From positions 238,595-302,594 of the forward strand of contig NZ_SMLK01000005.1 in assembly GCF_004681975.1 (NCBI RefSeq): a stretch of 64,000 bases of DNA, given 5' to 3'. A model generated the notes under the pieces. It was not told the DNA's origin. It made no database searches and saw only the letters and a list, made by a program, of their open reading frames with translations. The stretch comes from Ramlibacter humi (GTDB taxonomy: Bacteria > Pseudomonadota > Gammaproteobacteria > Burkholderiales > Burkholderiaceae_C). This document shows positions 37,740 to 46,826 of this stretch, piece after piece (position 1 is the stretch's first letter; each line of letters opens with the position of its first letter). The position numbers and the translations under genes are program-made.

Positions 37740-38831
37740 ATGGTTTCCGCGACACTTTTCACGGCCCCGCTGGCCCCCATGCTGGCGAAGATCGCCGAGT
37801 CCCTGCCCGAAGGCGAAGGCTTCCTGTTCGAACCCAAGTGGGACGGCTTCCGGGCCATCGTGTTCCGCGGCACCTCGGGCGTGACCATCCAGAGCCGCGA
37901 CCTCAAGCCGCTCAACCGCTACTTCCCGGAACTGGAGAAGGTGCTGGCCGAGCAGCTGCCCAAGGGCTGCATCGTCGACGGTGAGATCGTGGTCGCGGGA
38001 CCGAACGGCCTGGACTTCGACGCCCTGCAGCAGCGCATCCATCCCGCCGCATCGCGCATCGCCAAGCTGGCGAAGGAAACGCCATCGGGCTTCGTCGCCT
38101 TCGACCTGCTGGCTGCCGGCGGCAAATCGGTGATGGACCTGCCGCAGCGCGAACGGCGCGCGCGGCTGGAACGTTTGCTCGGCTCCGCCAAGGCGCCGCT
38201 CTACGTCACGCGGGTGACCACCGACCGCGGGCAGGCTCAGGAATGGCTGCAGCGCTTCGAAGGCGCGGGCCTGGACGGCGTGATGGCCAAGCCCGCCGAA
38301 GCGACGTACCAGCCCGGCAAGCGGACGATGCTCAAGATCAAGCACGCGCGCACCGCCGAATGCGTGGTGGCGGGCTTCCGCTGGTACAGGGATTCGCAGG
38401 ACGCGATCGGTTCGCTGCTGCTGGGCCTGTACGACGGCGCGGGCGTGCTGCAGCACGTGGGCATCACTTCCTCGTTCACGATGGACATGCGCCGCCAACT
38501 GCTGGAAGAGCTCGCGCCGCTGCGCGAAGGCGCGATGGCCGACCACCCCTGGCGCGAGTGGGCACAGGCCAGCGCGGGCGACGCCGAGCGCATGCCCGGC
38601 GCCAAGAGCCGCTGGAGCGGTGGCAAGGACCTCAGCTGGGAGCCGCTGCGGCCCGAGTGCGTGTGCGAAGTGAAGTACGACCACCTGCAGGGCGACCGCT
38701 TCCGCCACGCCACCACGTTCCTGCGCTGGCGCCCCGACAAGCCGCCCACCGACTGCCGCTACGACCAGCTGGAAGTCACCACGCCTTTCGAGCTGGCCCA
38801 GGTGTTCCAGCCCGCCGCGGCGGCGACGTAA
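37740..38831 (+). CDS. ATP-dependent DNA ligase (LigC/LigD-ligase type)
   Basis: A 363-residue stand-alone ligase. The nucleotidyl lysine is Lys33 in EPKWDGFRA. DGEIVV (motif III), a LDGVMAKP segment (motif IV) and LKIKHARTAEC (motif V) follow, with an OB domain at the C-terminus. The replicative ligase would be NAD-dependent LigA, outside the window. It faces a LigD-type polymerase, suggesting a shared repair role. Starts at ATG 37740. Confidence 0.88.
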   Translation: MVSATLFTAPLAPMLAKIAESLPEGEGFLFEPKWDGFRAIVFRGTSGVTIQSRDLKPLNRYFPELEKVLAEQLPKGCIVDGEIVVAGPNGLDFDALQQRIHPAASRIAKLAKETPSGFVAFDLLAAGGKSVMDLPQRERRARLERLLGSAKAPLYVTRVTTDRGQAQEWLQRFEGAGLDGVMAKPAEATYQPGKRTMLKIKHARTAECVVAGFRWYRDSQDAIGSLLLGLYDGAGVLQHVGITSSFTMDMRRQLLEELAPLREGAMADHPWREWAQASAGDAERMPGAKSRWSGGKDLSWEPLRPECVCEVKYDHLQGDRFRHATTFLRWRPDKPPTDCRYDQLEVTTPFELAQVFQPAAAAT

Positions 38832-38849
38832 CACGCGGCGCGGCCGTCG

Positions 38850-40076
38850 TCAGCCCGGCTTGGGCTCACGCGGACGCAGCTTCGCGGGCACGTGCTCGAG
38901 GTTGATTCGCACGCGATACCACAGCGAGGAGCTGCCGCGCATGCGATCGACCAGCACGTCAGCCGGCTCCAGGTGCGCCGCCGCCTTCGGGTGCTTCTGC
39001 TTCCATGCTTCGGCCGCCGCGACGGCTTCCGCCTCGCGGTCCGAGCGCGCCACCTCGATCAGCGGCTTGCTGCTGCGCCGCTTCGACGGCGCGGCGCGCG
39101 TCGGCTCGCCGGCCTGCTTGCGGTAATGCGGCGGCCACGGCGCGTCGCCCTGCCCCGCGCTCTCGTGCTTCGCCGAGAGCTCCAGCAACGCATCGAGAGA
39201 CCCCGGCGACTCGTCGATGCGCGCGTGCGGGTCACCGTGCTGACGCAGCCGCGCCGGCACCGTCTTCATCGTGAAGTCCGCCGGGTCGCAGTCGCCCAGC
39301 TCTTCCCAGGTCACCGGCGTGGACACGCGGGCATCGGGCCGCGGCCGCACCGAGTAGGCCGAAGCCACGGTGCGGTCCTTGGCGTTCTGGTTGTAGTCCA
39401 CGAACACGCCGTGACGCTCCTCCTTCCACCACGCGCTGGTGGCCAGCTGGCGCGCGCGGCGCTCCACCTCGCGGGCCAGTGCCAGTGCGGCGCGGCGCAC
39501 CTGGTCGAAAGACCAGCGCGCCTCGATGCGCACCAGCAGGTGGATGCCGCGCGAGCCTGAAGTCTTGGGCCACGCCACCAGGCCGTGTTCGTGCAGCACT
39601 TCGCGCGCGACCATCGCCACTTCGCGGATCTGTGGCCAGGGCACGCCGGGCATCGGGTCCAGGTCCACGCGCAATTCGTCGGGGTGGTCCAGGTCCTCGG
39701 CGCGCACCGGGTGCGGATGCAGTTCCAGGCAACCCAGGTTGGCCATCCAGGCCAGCGCCGCGGCGTTGCGCGGCACCACCTCTTCGGCCGTGCGGCCGGA
39801 TGGGAAACGGATGGTGCTCACTTCGATGAAGTCCGGCCGGTTTGCCGGCGCCCGCTTCTGGAAGAAGAACTCGCCACCCACGCCGTCGGGGTAGCGCACC
39901 AGCACGCAGGGCCGGCCGCCCGTGCCGCGCAGCGCCCCTTCGGCCACATCCACGTAGTAGCGGACCAGGTCCAGTTTGGTGAGCTTGACCTCCGGAAAGA
40001 GCACCTTGCCGGGGTTGGAGACGGCCACCTCGTGGCCGTCGGCGGCGATCACGGTGGCGGATTGGGAAGCAGCCAT
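38850..40076 (-). CDS. LigD-type DNA primase-polymerase (PolDom)
   Basis: A 408-residue protein of the archaeo-eukaryotic primase family. It has NPGKVLFPE near the N-terminus, the metal-binding D-x-D in RVDLDPMPG, and GSRGIHLLVRI. It lacks ligase and phosphoesterase domains, so the usual LigD functions are split here with the convergent ligase. A Lys/Arg-rich C-terminal extension (about 300-400) is present. No ku gene is in the window. Confidence 0.85.
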   Translation of the reverse strand: MAASQSATVIAADGHEVAVSNPGKVLFPEVKLTKLDLVRYYVDVAEGALRGTGGRPCVLVRYPDGVGGEFFFQKRAPANRPDFIEVSTIRFPSGRTAEEVVPRNAAALAWMANLGCLELHPHPVRAEDLDHPDELRVDLDPMPGVPWPQIREVAMVAREVLHEHGLVAWPKTSGSRGIHLLVRIEARWSFDQVRRAALALAREVERRARQLATSAWWKEERHGVFVDYNQNAKDRTVASAYSVRPRPDARVSTPVTWEELGDCDPADFTMKTVPARLRQHGDPHARIDESPGSLDALLELSAKHESAGQGDAPWPPHYRKQAGEPTRAAPSKRRSSKPLIEVARSDREAEAVAAAEAWKQKHPKAAAHLEPADVLVDRMRGSSSLWYRVRINLEHVPAKLRPREPKPG

Positions 40077-40165
40077 CCCGGCAAGCTACACCCATCGGCG
40101 ACAATACGGGTCCCGCCGAAACGCTTTGCAGCTGATCGGCGCGTTTCGAAAAAGAGCCCCTCCCC

Positions 40166-41797
40166 GTGTCCGCATCGCCCTTGACCGCCGAAGTCCGGCG
40201 GCGCCGAACCTTCGCCATCATTTCCCACCCCGACGCGGGCAAGACCACGCTGACGGAAAAGCTGCTGCTGTTCTCGGGCGCGATCCAGATCGCGGGCGCG
40301 GTGAAGGGCCGCAAGGCTTCGCGCCACGCCACCAGCGACTGGATGGAGATCGAGAAGCAGCGCGGCATCTCGGTGGCTTCGTCGGTGATGCAGATGGTCT
40401 ACCGCGACCACGTGATCAACCTGCTGGACACGCCGGGCCACAAGGACTTCTCGGAAGACACCTACCGCGTGCTCACCGCCGTCGATTCGGCGCTGATGGT
40501 GATCGACGCGGCCAACGGCGTGGAAGCGCAGACCCGGCGCCTCATCGAGGTCTGCCGCCAGCGCAACACGCCCATCATCACCTTCGTCAACAAGATGGAC
40601 CGCGAGGTGCGCGAGCCGCTGGACATCCTGGACGAGGTGGAACGCGAACTGGGCATGCCCTGCGTGCCCATGACCTGGCCGGTGGGCAAGGGCAAGAGCT
40701 TCGGCGGCATCATGAACCTGCGCACCAGGGCGATGACGGTGTTCGAAGCCGGCAGCGAGCGCCGCCCGCAGGACTTCGAGGCCATCCCGCTGGACGACGC
40801 GGACACGCTGCGTTCGCGCTTCGGCGCGGAATACGACGCCGCGGCCGAGAGCATGGAACTGGCCACCGGCGCCTCGCCCGAGTGGAATCACCAGGCCTTC
40901 CTGGATGCGAAGCAGACGCCGGTGTTCTTCGGTTCCGGTGTCAACAACTTCGGCGTGATGGAGGTGCTGGACGCGCTGGTGGACATCGCGCCGGCGCCGC
41001 AGCCGCGCCTGAGTTCGGCGGTGGTCAACCGGCAGACGCAGGAAAAGACCGTCGCGCCTGACGACGCCAATTTCGCCGGCGTGGTGTTCAAGGTGCAGGC
41101 CAACATGGACGCCAACCACCGCGACCGCATCGCTTTCGTGCGCATGGCCTCGGGCCGCTACACGCCGGGCATGAAGCTGAAGGTGCAGCGCACCGCCAAG
41201 GAGCTGCGCCCGACGTCGGTGGTGACCTTCCTGTCGCAGCGCCGCGAAGCGGTGGAAGAGGCGTACGCCGGCGACATCATCGGCTTCACCACCCACGGCG
41301 GCGTGCAGCTGGGCGACACCATCACCGACGGCGCCAGCCTGCAGTTCACCGGCCTGCCCTTCTTCGCGCCGGAACTGTTCATGACCGTGCTGCTGCGCAA
41401 CCCGCTGCGCACCAAGCAGCTGCAGCAGGGCCTGGCGCAGCTGGGCGAGGAAGGCGCCATCCAGGTGTTCCGCCCGCAGGCCGGCGGCGCCATGCTGCTG
41501 GGCGCGGTGGGCCAGCTGCAGTTCGAGGTGGTGCAGCACCGCCTGAAGACCGAGTACGACGCCGACATCCGGCTGGAAGGCTGCCAGTACACGGGCGCCC
41601 GCTGGATCACCGCCGATACCCCGGCCGAGTTGCGGGCTTTTACCGACGCTTACCCGCAGCGCATGGCGCTGGACGCCGCCGACGCGCTGGCATTTCTTTG
41701 CACTTCGCCTTACGACGTGCGGCTGGCACAGGAACGATTTCCCAAAATCCACTTCCACCTGTTGCGCGAGCACGCCGGGCTCTCTTTATCGCAGTGA
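40166..41797 (+). CDS. prfC: peptide chain release factor 3
   Basis: A 543-residue translational GTPase that recycles RF1/RF2. G1 is SHPDAGKTT, the switch II region is DTPGHKDFSEDTYR, G4 is NKMD, and the domain II/III region is complete. GTG start at 40166. Divergent from the PolDom gene. Confidence 0.96.
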   Translation: MSASPLTAEVRRRRTFAIISHPDAGKTTLTEKLLLFSGAIQIAGAVKGRKASRHATSDWMEIEKQRGISVASSVMQMVYRDHVINLLDTPGHKDFSEDTYRVLTAVDSALMVIDAANGVEAQTRRLIEVCRQRNTPIITFVNKMDREVREPLDILDEVERELGMPCVPMTWPVGKGKSFGGIMNLRTRAMTVFEAGSERRPQDFEAIPLDDADTLRSRFGAEYDAAAESMELATGASPEWNHQAFLDAKQTPVFFGSGVNNFGVMEVLDALVDIAPAPQPRLSSAVVNRQTQEKTVAPDDANFAGVVFKVQANMDANHRDRIAFVRMASGRYTPGMKLKVQRTAKELRPTSVVTFLSQRREAVEEAYAGDIIGFTTHGGVQLGDTITDGASLQFTGLPFFAPELFMTVLLRNPLRTKQLQQGLAQLGEEGAIQVFRPQAGGAMLLGAVGQLQFEVVQHRLKTEYDADIRLEGCQYTGARWITADTPAELRAFTDAYPQRMALDAADALAFLCTSPYDVRLAQERFPKIHFHLLREHAGLSLSQ

Positions 41798-41847
41798 CGG
41801 GCTGAAACAGCCCAACAATAATTGCGGCTCTTCCGTGGAGTTGAGCC

Positions 41848-43098
41848 GTGTTACAAGTTCCCTCGCTGCGCCACGCAGCTGCCTTTGCCACCACTTTCGT
41901 GGCGCTCACGCTGGCGGCCTGCGGGGGCGGCGGTGGCGGCGGCAGCAGCAGCGACACCGCTTCCGGTGCGCAGCTCTCGTCCTCCCTGGCGAACCAGTGC
42001 GGCCTGCCGGACCAGCAGCGCTGGCTGCAGGCCTACATGGGTGAGACCTACCTCTGGAACGACGAGATGCCCAGCGCGGACGCCGCCGGCTACAGCGACA
42101 TGTCGTCGTACTTCAACGCGCTGCTGGTGAAAACCACCGACGCCAACGGCCGCGCCCGCGACCGCTTCAGCACGGTGATGACGGCGACGTCCGCCGACGC
42201 GATGCAGAACGTCCGCAGCGGCAACGCCACGCCCTCGGTGCTGACCAGCAACACCAACCCCGTGCCCATGGTTCGCACCATGACCAGCCGCACCGGCCGC
42301 AAGGTGGGCTACCTGCTGTTCAACGAGCACAGCCGCGGCGCGCAGGATGCGCTGATCGCCGCCTTCACCAGCCTGAAGGCCGCCAACGTGCAGGAACTGG
42401 TGCTGGACCTGCGCTACAACTCCGGCGGCTTCATCTACATCGCCCAGGCCGCCGCGGCCATGGTGGCCGGCCCCTCGGTGGACGGCCAGATCTTCGAATC
42501 GGTGCGCTACAACACGCGCCGCACCGGCGAGAACGCCGCCGGCACCTTCTGGTACAGCAACACGGTCACGGTGGCGGAAGACAACTACCCGGCGGGCACC
42601 GCGCTGCCGCAGCTGTCGCTGCCGCGCCTGTACGTGCTGACCTCGCAGCTGACCTGCTCGGCCAGCGAATCCATCATCAACAGCCTGCGCGGCATCGGCG
42701 TGCAGGTGGTCCTGATCGGCGACCGCACCTGCGGCAAGCCCTACGGCTTCCACCGCAAGGACAACTGCGGCAGCGCCTACTTCCCCATCGAGTTCCAGGT
42801 CTACAACGCCCAGGGCTTCGGCGAATACCAGGCCGGCTTCCCGGTGCAGTGCCGGGTGCGCGAGGACGCCACCAAGGCGCTGGGCGCCAGCAACGAGCCC
42901 CTGCTGGCGGCGGCCGTCAACTACATCGACACGGGCGCCTGCCCGGCGGGCACCGGCACCGGCGTGCAGTTCTCGGCCTCGGCCTCAACACTGCAACAAT
43001 CCGCGGACGGCGGGTCGATCTTCGACCGCGCCGGAGCCCCACCCGCGGACTCCCCCATGTACCAGGCCGGCTGGGATGGGCGCCGCCTGCAGCCTTGA
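41848..43098 (+). CDS. S41-family (C-terminal processing) peptidase lipoprotein
   Basis: A 416-residue protein with a lipobox LAAC followed by a run of glycines. The tail-specific protease core is recognisable: LDLRYNSGGF, the nucleophile in TCSASESI, and the lysine in TCGKPYGF. The N-terminal region goes directly from WNDEMPSAD to the catalytic core with no obvious PDZ domain. GTG start at 41848. It overlaps the HAD gene by 4 bp (TTGA). Confidence 0.85.
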   Translation: MLQVPSLRHAAAFATTFVALTLAACGGGGGGGSSSDTASGAQLSSSLANQCGLPDQQRWLQAYMGETYLWNDEMPSADAAGYSDMSSYFNALLVKTTDANGRARDRFSTVMTATSADAMQNVRSGNATPSVLTSNTNPVPMVRTMTSRTGRKVGYLLFNEHSRGAQDALIAAFTSLKAANVQELVLDLRYNSGGFIYIAQAAAAMVAGPSVDGQIFESVRYNTRRTGENAAGTFWYSNTVTVAEDNYPAGTALPQLSLPRLYVLTSQLTCSASESIINSLRGIGVQVVLIGDRTCGKPYGFHRKDNCGSAYFPIEFQVYNAQGFGEYQAGFPVQCRVREDATKALGASNEPLLAAAVNYIDTGACPAGTGTGVQFSASASTLQQSADGGSIFDRAGAPPADSPMYQAGWDGRRLQP

Positions 43099-43904
43099 CC
43101 CAAGACCACACGCCACTCGACCAATGGACCGCCGAAGCCCGCCAGGGCATCGCCGGTCTTTTCACGGACATCGACGACACCCTCACCACCGAGGGCGCGA
43201 TCACGCCAGACGCCCTGCAGGCGCTGGGCGACCTGCGCTCGGCGGGGCTGCACGTCATCCCCATCACCGGCCGCCCGGTGGGCTGGAGCGAGCCTTTCGC
43301 GCTGGCCTGGCCGGTGGACGCCATCGTGGCCGAGAACGGCGCCGTGGCGCTGGTGCGCGGCGACGACGGGCGGCTGCGCAAGCTGTACCAGCAGCCCGAA
43401 GCCGAGCGGCGCGTGAACTTCGAGCGCATGCAGCGCGTGCTGGCGCGCATCGAGCGTGAGATCCCCGGCGCCCGCCGCGCCGAGGACAGCCCGGGCCGCG
43501 AGACCGACATCGCCATCGACCACAGCGAGTTCACGCAGCTGCCGCAGGCGCGCATCGACGAAGTGGTGGCGCTGATGCGTTCCGAAGGCATGACCGCCAC
43601 CGTCAGCTCCATCCACGTCAACGGCTGGTACGGCAGCCACTCCAAGCGCGAAGGCGCGCGCTGGATCGTGCGGCAGCTGCTGGACGAAGACCTGGACGCG
43701 CAGCTGGAACGCTGGGTCTACGTCGGCGATTCCACCAACGACGTGCTGATGTTCGAGCACTTCCCGCACAGCGTGGGCGTGGCCAACATCGCGCGGTTCT
43801 GGGACCAGCTGTCGCACGCGCCCGCGTACGTCACGCGCGGGGAGCGCGGCGCGGGCTTCGCGGAAGTGGCGCGGGCGATTCTGGCCGCGCGCCCCGGGCG
43901 TTAG
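43095..43904 (+). CDS. HAD-superfamily (Cof/IIB-type) phosphatase
   Basis: A 269-residue phosphatase. Motif I is TDIDDTLT, motif II ITGRP, motif III is the lysine around SKREGARW, and motif IV GDSTNDVLMF. The IIB cap contains RETDIAIDHSEF. It resembles mannosyl- or sucrose-phosphate phosphatases. The TTG at 43095 overlaps the S41 stop. The 3' end overlaps the convergent binding-protein gene by 4 bp (TTAG). Confidence 0.85.
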   Translation: MTQDHTPLDQWTAEARQGIAGLFTDIDDTLTTEGAITPDALQALGDLRSAGLHVIPITGRPVGWSEPFALAWPVDAIVAENGAVALVRGDDGRLRKLYQQPEAERRVNFERMQRVLARIEREIPGARRAEDSPGRETDIAIDHSEFTQLPQARIDEVVALMRSEGMTATVSSIHVNGWYGSHSKREGARWIVRQLLDEDLDAQLERWVYVGDSTNDVLMFEHFPHSVGVANIARFWDQLSHAPAYVTRGERGAGFAEVARAILAARPGR

Positions 43905-44734
43905 AGCGCGGGCTTCTTCCCCAGCCAGTCGAGCAGCTCACTCAGGCGCTTCTCGCCGCCGGTGTCGAAGCCGGTGATGCCGATCGATTTCAGCGCGTCG
44001 GGGCCGCCGGGCACCGTTTCGATGGACGCCAGCTGCTTCTGGATCGCCTCGACCTGCCTGGCGCTGACCGACTTGCCGGCGATCAGCGGGAAGTAAGGCT
44101 GCGGCTTGCTCTTGTGCAGCACCACGCCGCCGTTCTTCTGCCACTCCTTGGCCAGGCCGGAATAGGACGCCACGCCGCCCACGTCGGCGAAGCCGGTGTC
44201 CAGGTACTGGCCCACGGTGGCCTGCTCGCGCGTGTACGCGACCTTTTCCTTGTCGATGTCGATGCCCTGGTCGCGCAGCTCGGCGCGGCAGAACTTGGTC
44301 ATGTACGCGGCCTGCTCCGGCAGCACCCAGCGCTTGCCGTGCGCGTCGGACAGCTTCTTCAGGCCGGAGTTCTTGGGCGCGACGATGAGGCAGTTGCCGT
44401 CGGGGTTGGCGTTGGCCACGTAGCGGTAGCCGTAGTCGCGCACGCCGCGCGCCGGGTAGTCGCTGGGGCGCGCCATCACGAAGTCGTAGCGGCCCTGCTT
44501 CATGCCTTCCTCGAGCAGGCCGAACTCGCGCACGAAGACGACCACCACCTTGTGCTTGGCCGCGTCGCCGATGACGCCGGCCAGCCCGCCGTACTTGGCG
44601 ATCACGCGCGCGTGGTCGGTGCCGCCGGAGGTGCCTTCGCTGACGGCCAGCACCCATTCCTTGCCACCTTGCGCCATCGCCGGCGCGGTCCAGGCCGCGC
44701 ACGCGGCGGCCAGGGCCCACAGCAACTTCCTCAT
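43901..44734 (-). CDS. periplasmic substrate-binding protein (PhnD-like)
   Basis: A 277-residue protein with a signal peptide (about 1-22, AMA). The type 2 periplasmic binding fold has EEGMKQGRYDFVMARPSDY, as in phosphate/phosphonate-binding PhnD-like proteins. No permease or ATPase gene is adjacent, so it may be an orphan receptor. GGAGA lies before ATG 44734. Confidence 0.78.
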   Translation of the reverse strand: MRKLLWALAAACAAWTAPAMAQGGKEWVLAVSEGTSGGTDHARVIAKYGGLAGVIGDAAKHKVVVVFVREFGLLEEGMKQGRYDFVMARPSDYPARGVRDYGYRYVANANPDGNCLIVAPKNSGLKKLSDAHGKRWVLPEQAAYMTKFCRAELRDQGIDIDKEKVAYTREQATVGQYLDTGFADVGGVASYSGLAKEWQKNGGVVLHKSKPQPYFPLIAGKSVSARQVEAIQKQLASIETVPGGPDALKSIGITGFDTGGEKRLSELLDWLGKKPAL

Positions 44735-44888
44735 GTCTCCCTTTGTCCTCATGTGTGTAACGGGAAGCGCATTCTTCGCAAGGATGGCGCGAACGCCGAG
44801 GAACTTTTCCACGCGGCGCCGCGAGCTGATCAGCTCGTTTGTTACGAGACGAAACGCGTGAGGGGGCAGGACAACGCGCGCGCCGGCG

Positions 44889-45650
44889 TCAGAGCATCTT
44901 CCGGCGGCAATGCTCGCGGCACGCCTGGGCGAAGGCTTCGAGGGTGCGCGCGTAGAACGCGTTGGCGTTGTGCCGCCATTCGGGGTGCCACTGCACGCCG
45001 AAAGCGAAAGCCGACGCGTGGTCCACGCGCACCGCCTCCACCAGGCCGTCGGGTGCGCGGCCTTCGGCCACCAGGCCTTCGCCCAGCCGCTTGATGCCCT
45101 GGCCGTGCAGCGAATTCACCAGCGCCCGCGTGCCGCCGGCCCACTGGGCGAAAGCGCTGCCGGGCTCCAGCAGGACTTCGTGCCGCTCGGCGAACTGCTC
45201 TTCGAGGCTTCCGGATTCGGGCTCGCGGTGGTCGAGCAACCCCTGCTCCGTGTGCACGCGCTGGTACAGCGATCCGCCCAGCGCCACGTTCATCTCCTGC
45301 AGGCCGCGGCACACGCCGAACAGCGGCGTGCCGCCGGCGACGGCCGCCTTCACCAGCGCCATGGTCAGCGCGTCGCGGCGCGGGTCGAGCAGGTCGGTGT
45401 CGAGCGCCTTCGTGCCGTAGTGCGATGCCTCGACGTTGGATGGCGAACCGGTGAGCAGCACGCCGTCGACCAGGGGCAGCAGCTCGCGGATGTCGCCGGC
45501 CCCCGCCATCGGGAACAGCACCGGCTGCAGGCCCAGTTCGCACACGCAGGCCGCGTAGCGGTCCGCCAGCACCGTGTACCCGCCCGGATCCGAAAGGTCC
45601 AGGTTGCGGTGGCAGGCAGGCAGCCAGACGAGCGGCTTGTGCGCGGGCAT
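44889..45650 (-). CDS. PuuD-type class I glutamine amidotransferase (gamma-glutamyl hydrolase)
   Basis: A 253-residue enzyme. The nucleophile cysteine is in FGVCRGLQE, and the His-Glu pair is in GVQWHPEW. PuuD-family members hydrolyse gamma-glutamyl-GABA in polyamine breakdown. A histone-deacetylase-fold enzyme nearby (a possible acetylpolyamine amidohydrolase) gives weak support for polyamine metabolism. Confidence 0.85.
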   Translation of the reverse strand: MPAHKPLVWLPACHRNLDLSDPGGYTVLADRYAACVCELGLQPVLFPMAGAGDIRELLPLVDGVLLTGSPSNVEASHYGTKALDTDLLDPRRDALTMALVKAAVAGGTPLFGVCRGLQEMNVALGGSLYQRVHTEQGLLDHREPESGSLEEQFAERHEVLLEPGSAFAQWAGGTRALVNSLHGQGIKRLGEGLVAEGRAPDGLVEAVRVDHASAFAFGVQWHPEWRHNANAFYARTLEAFAQACREHCRRKML

Positions 45651-45747
45651 GCCGGGATTGTCGCTCCGCCGTGCGCTGGCGCGGCAGCGCAGCGGCGCAT
45701 GCCGGCGTCGGACGGGGCCGATGCGGCGGCGAACGGCCGGGCCGCTG

Positions 45748-46716
45748 TCAGCTCGGCTTCGCCAGCCCCAGCTTCTCCACCAGCGCCTTCTCGGTGGCGA
45801 AGGTGTCCTGCGCGAACCTGGTGTACTGCGCCGGGCTCATGTACATGGGCAGCATGTCGTAGCGCGCCAGCGCGGCCACGTAGCTGGGTTCCTCCATCGC
45901 CTTCTTGAAGGCTTCGTGCAGCTTGTTCACCACTTCCGGCGGCGTGCCGCGCGGGGCGCCGATGCCGAAGGGCGAGTTCTGCACGATGTTCAGGCCCAGT
46001 TCCTTGAGCGTCGGCACGTCCGGGAACTTGTCCAGGCGCTTGTCGCCCCAGGTGTTGAGCACGCGCACCTTGCCGGCCTGCACGAGGGGCGCGAAGCCGG
46101 TGGAGTCGGCCATCGCCATGATGTGCCCGCCGCCGATGGCCTGCGCGAGGTCCGCGCTGCCCTTGTAGGGGATGTGGTTCAGCTGAATGCCCAGCTGCTG
46201 CGCGATCAGCTCGGTGGTGAGGTGCGGACTCGTCAGGGTGCCGGTCGAGCCGTAGCTCAGCTTGCCCGGATTGGCCTTGGCGTACGCCACAAAGTCGGCC
46301 CAGGTCTTGAACGGGCTGTCGGCCGGCACCGCGATGCCGAACGCGTAGCCGGTGACGTTGATGATGTAGGTGATGTCGTTGACCGGGTGCCAGTTGATCT
46401 TCGTCGTGTACGGCAGGCGGAACACGCCCAGCGGGATCTGCGCCAGCGTGTAGCCGTCGGCCGGCGACGACTGCAGCTGCTGCGCGGGCAGCGTGCCGCC
46501 GGCACCCGGCTTGTTCTCGACGATGACGGGTTGGCCCAGCACCTTGCCGGCGTTGTCGGCCAGCGAGCGCATCGTGATGTCGGTGGGCCCGCCCGCGGGG
46601 AAGGCGATCTGCAGGCGGATCGGCTTGTTCGGGAAGCCCGCGCCCTGCGCGAAGGCGGGCAGCGTGGGCACGGCGATGGCGGAAGCAGCCAGCTGGATCA
46701 GTTGTCGGCGGCGCAT
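45748..46716 (-). CDS. Bug-family tripartite tricarboxylate transporter receptor
   Basis: A 322-residue periplasmic solute-binding protein. Signal peptide 1-24, beginning MRRRQLIQLAAS (Tat-like). The Bug signature is FPAGGPTDITMR at 42-53, with VENKPGAGG following. Burkholderiales carry very many such orphan receptors. GGAGAA precedes ATG 46716. The ligand is unknown, often a carboxylate. Confidence 0.9.
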   Translation of the reverse strand: MRRRQLIQLAASAIAVPTLPAFAQGAGFPNKPIRLQIAFPAGGPTDITMRSLADNAGKVLGQPVIVENKPGAGGTLPAQQLQSSPADGYTLAQIPLGVFRLPYTTKINWHPVNDITYIINVTGYAFGIAVPADSPFKTWADFVAYAKANPGKLSYGSTGTLTSPHLTTELIAQQLGIQLNHIPYKGSADLAQAIGGGHIMAMADSTGFAPLVQAGKVRVLNTWGDKRLDKFPDVPTLKELGLNIVQNSPFGIGAPRGTPPEVVNKLHEAFKKAMEEPSYVAALARYDMLPMYMSPAQYTRFAQDTFATEKALVEKLGLAKPS

Positions 46717-46826
46717 GTTGTTCTCCAAAGGGGACGATCGAAGCCCGCGATTGGACGGGCCGCGCCCCGTTCGCGCATCGGGAAAGTCCCTGCGCCGCTG
46801 TCGCGGACGCGAAACCGAAACCGCGC

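Noticed and set aside
43901-43904. Overlapping convergent stop codons (TTAG here, TTAA at 18561-18564)
   Set aside because: Common in compact genomes; noted in the gene entries but not a finding by itself.
44821-44850. Possible repeat or terminator around GCTCGTTTGTTACGAG
   Set aside because: The stem is only about five base pairs with no T-run, too weak to report as a feature.
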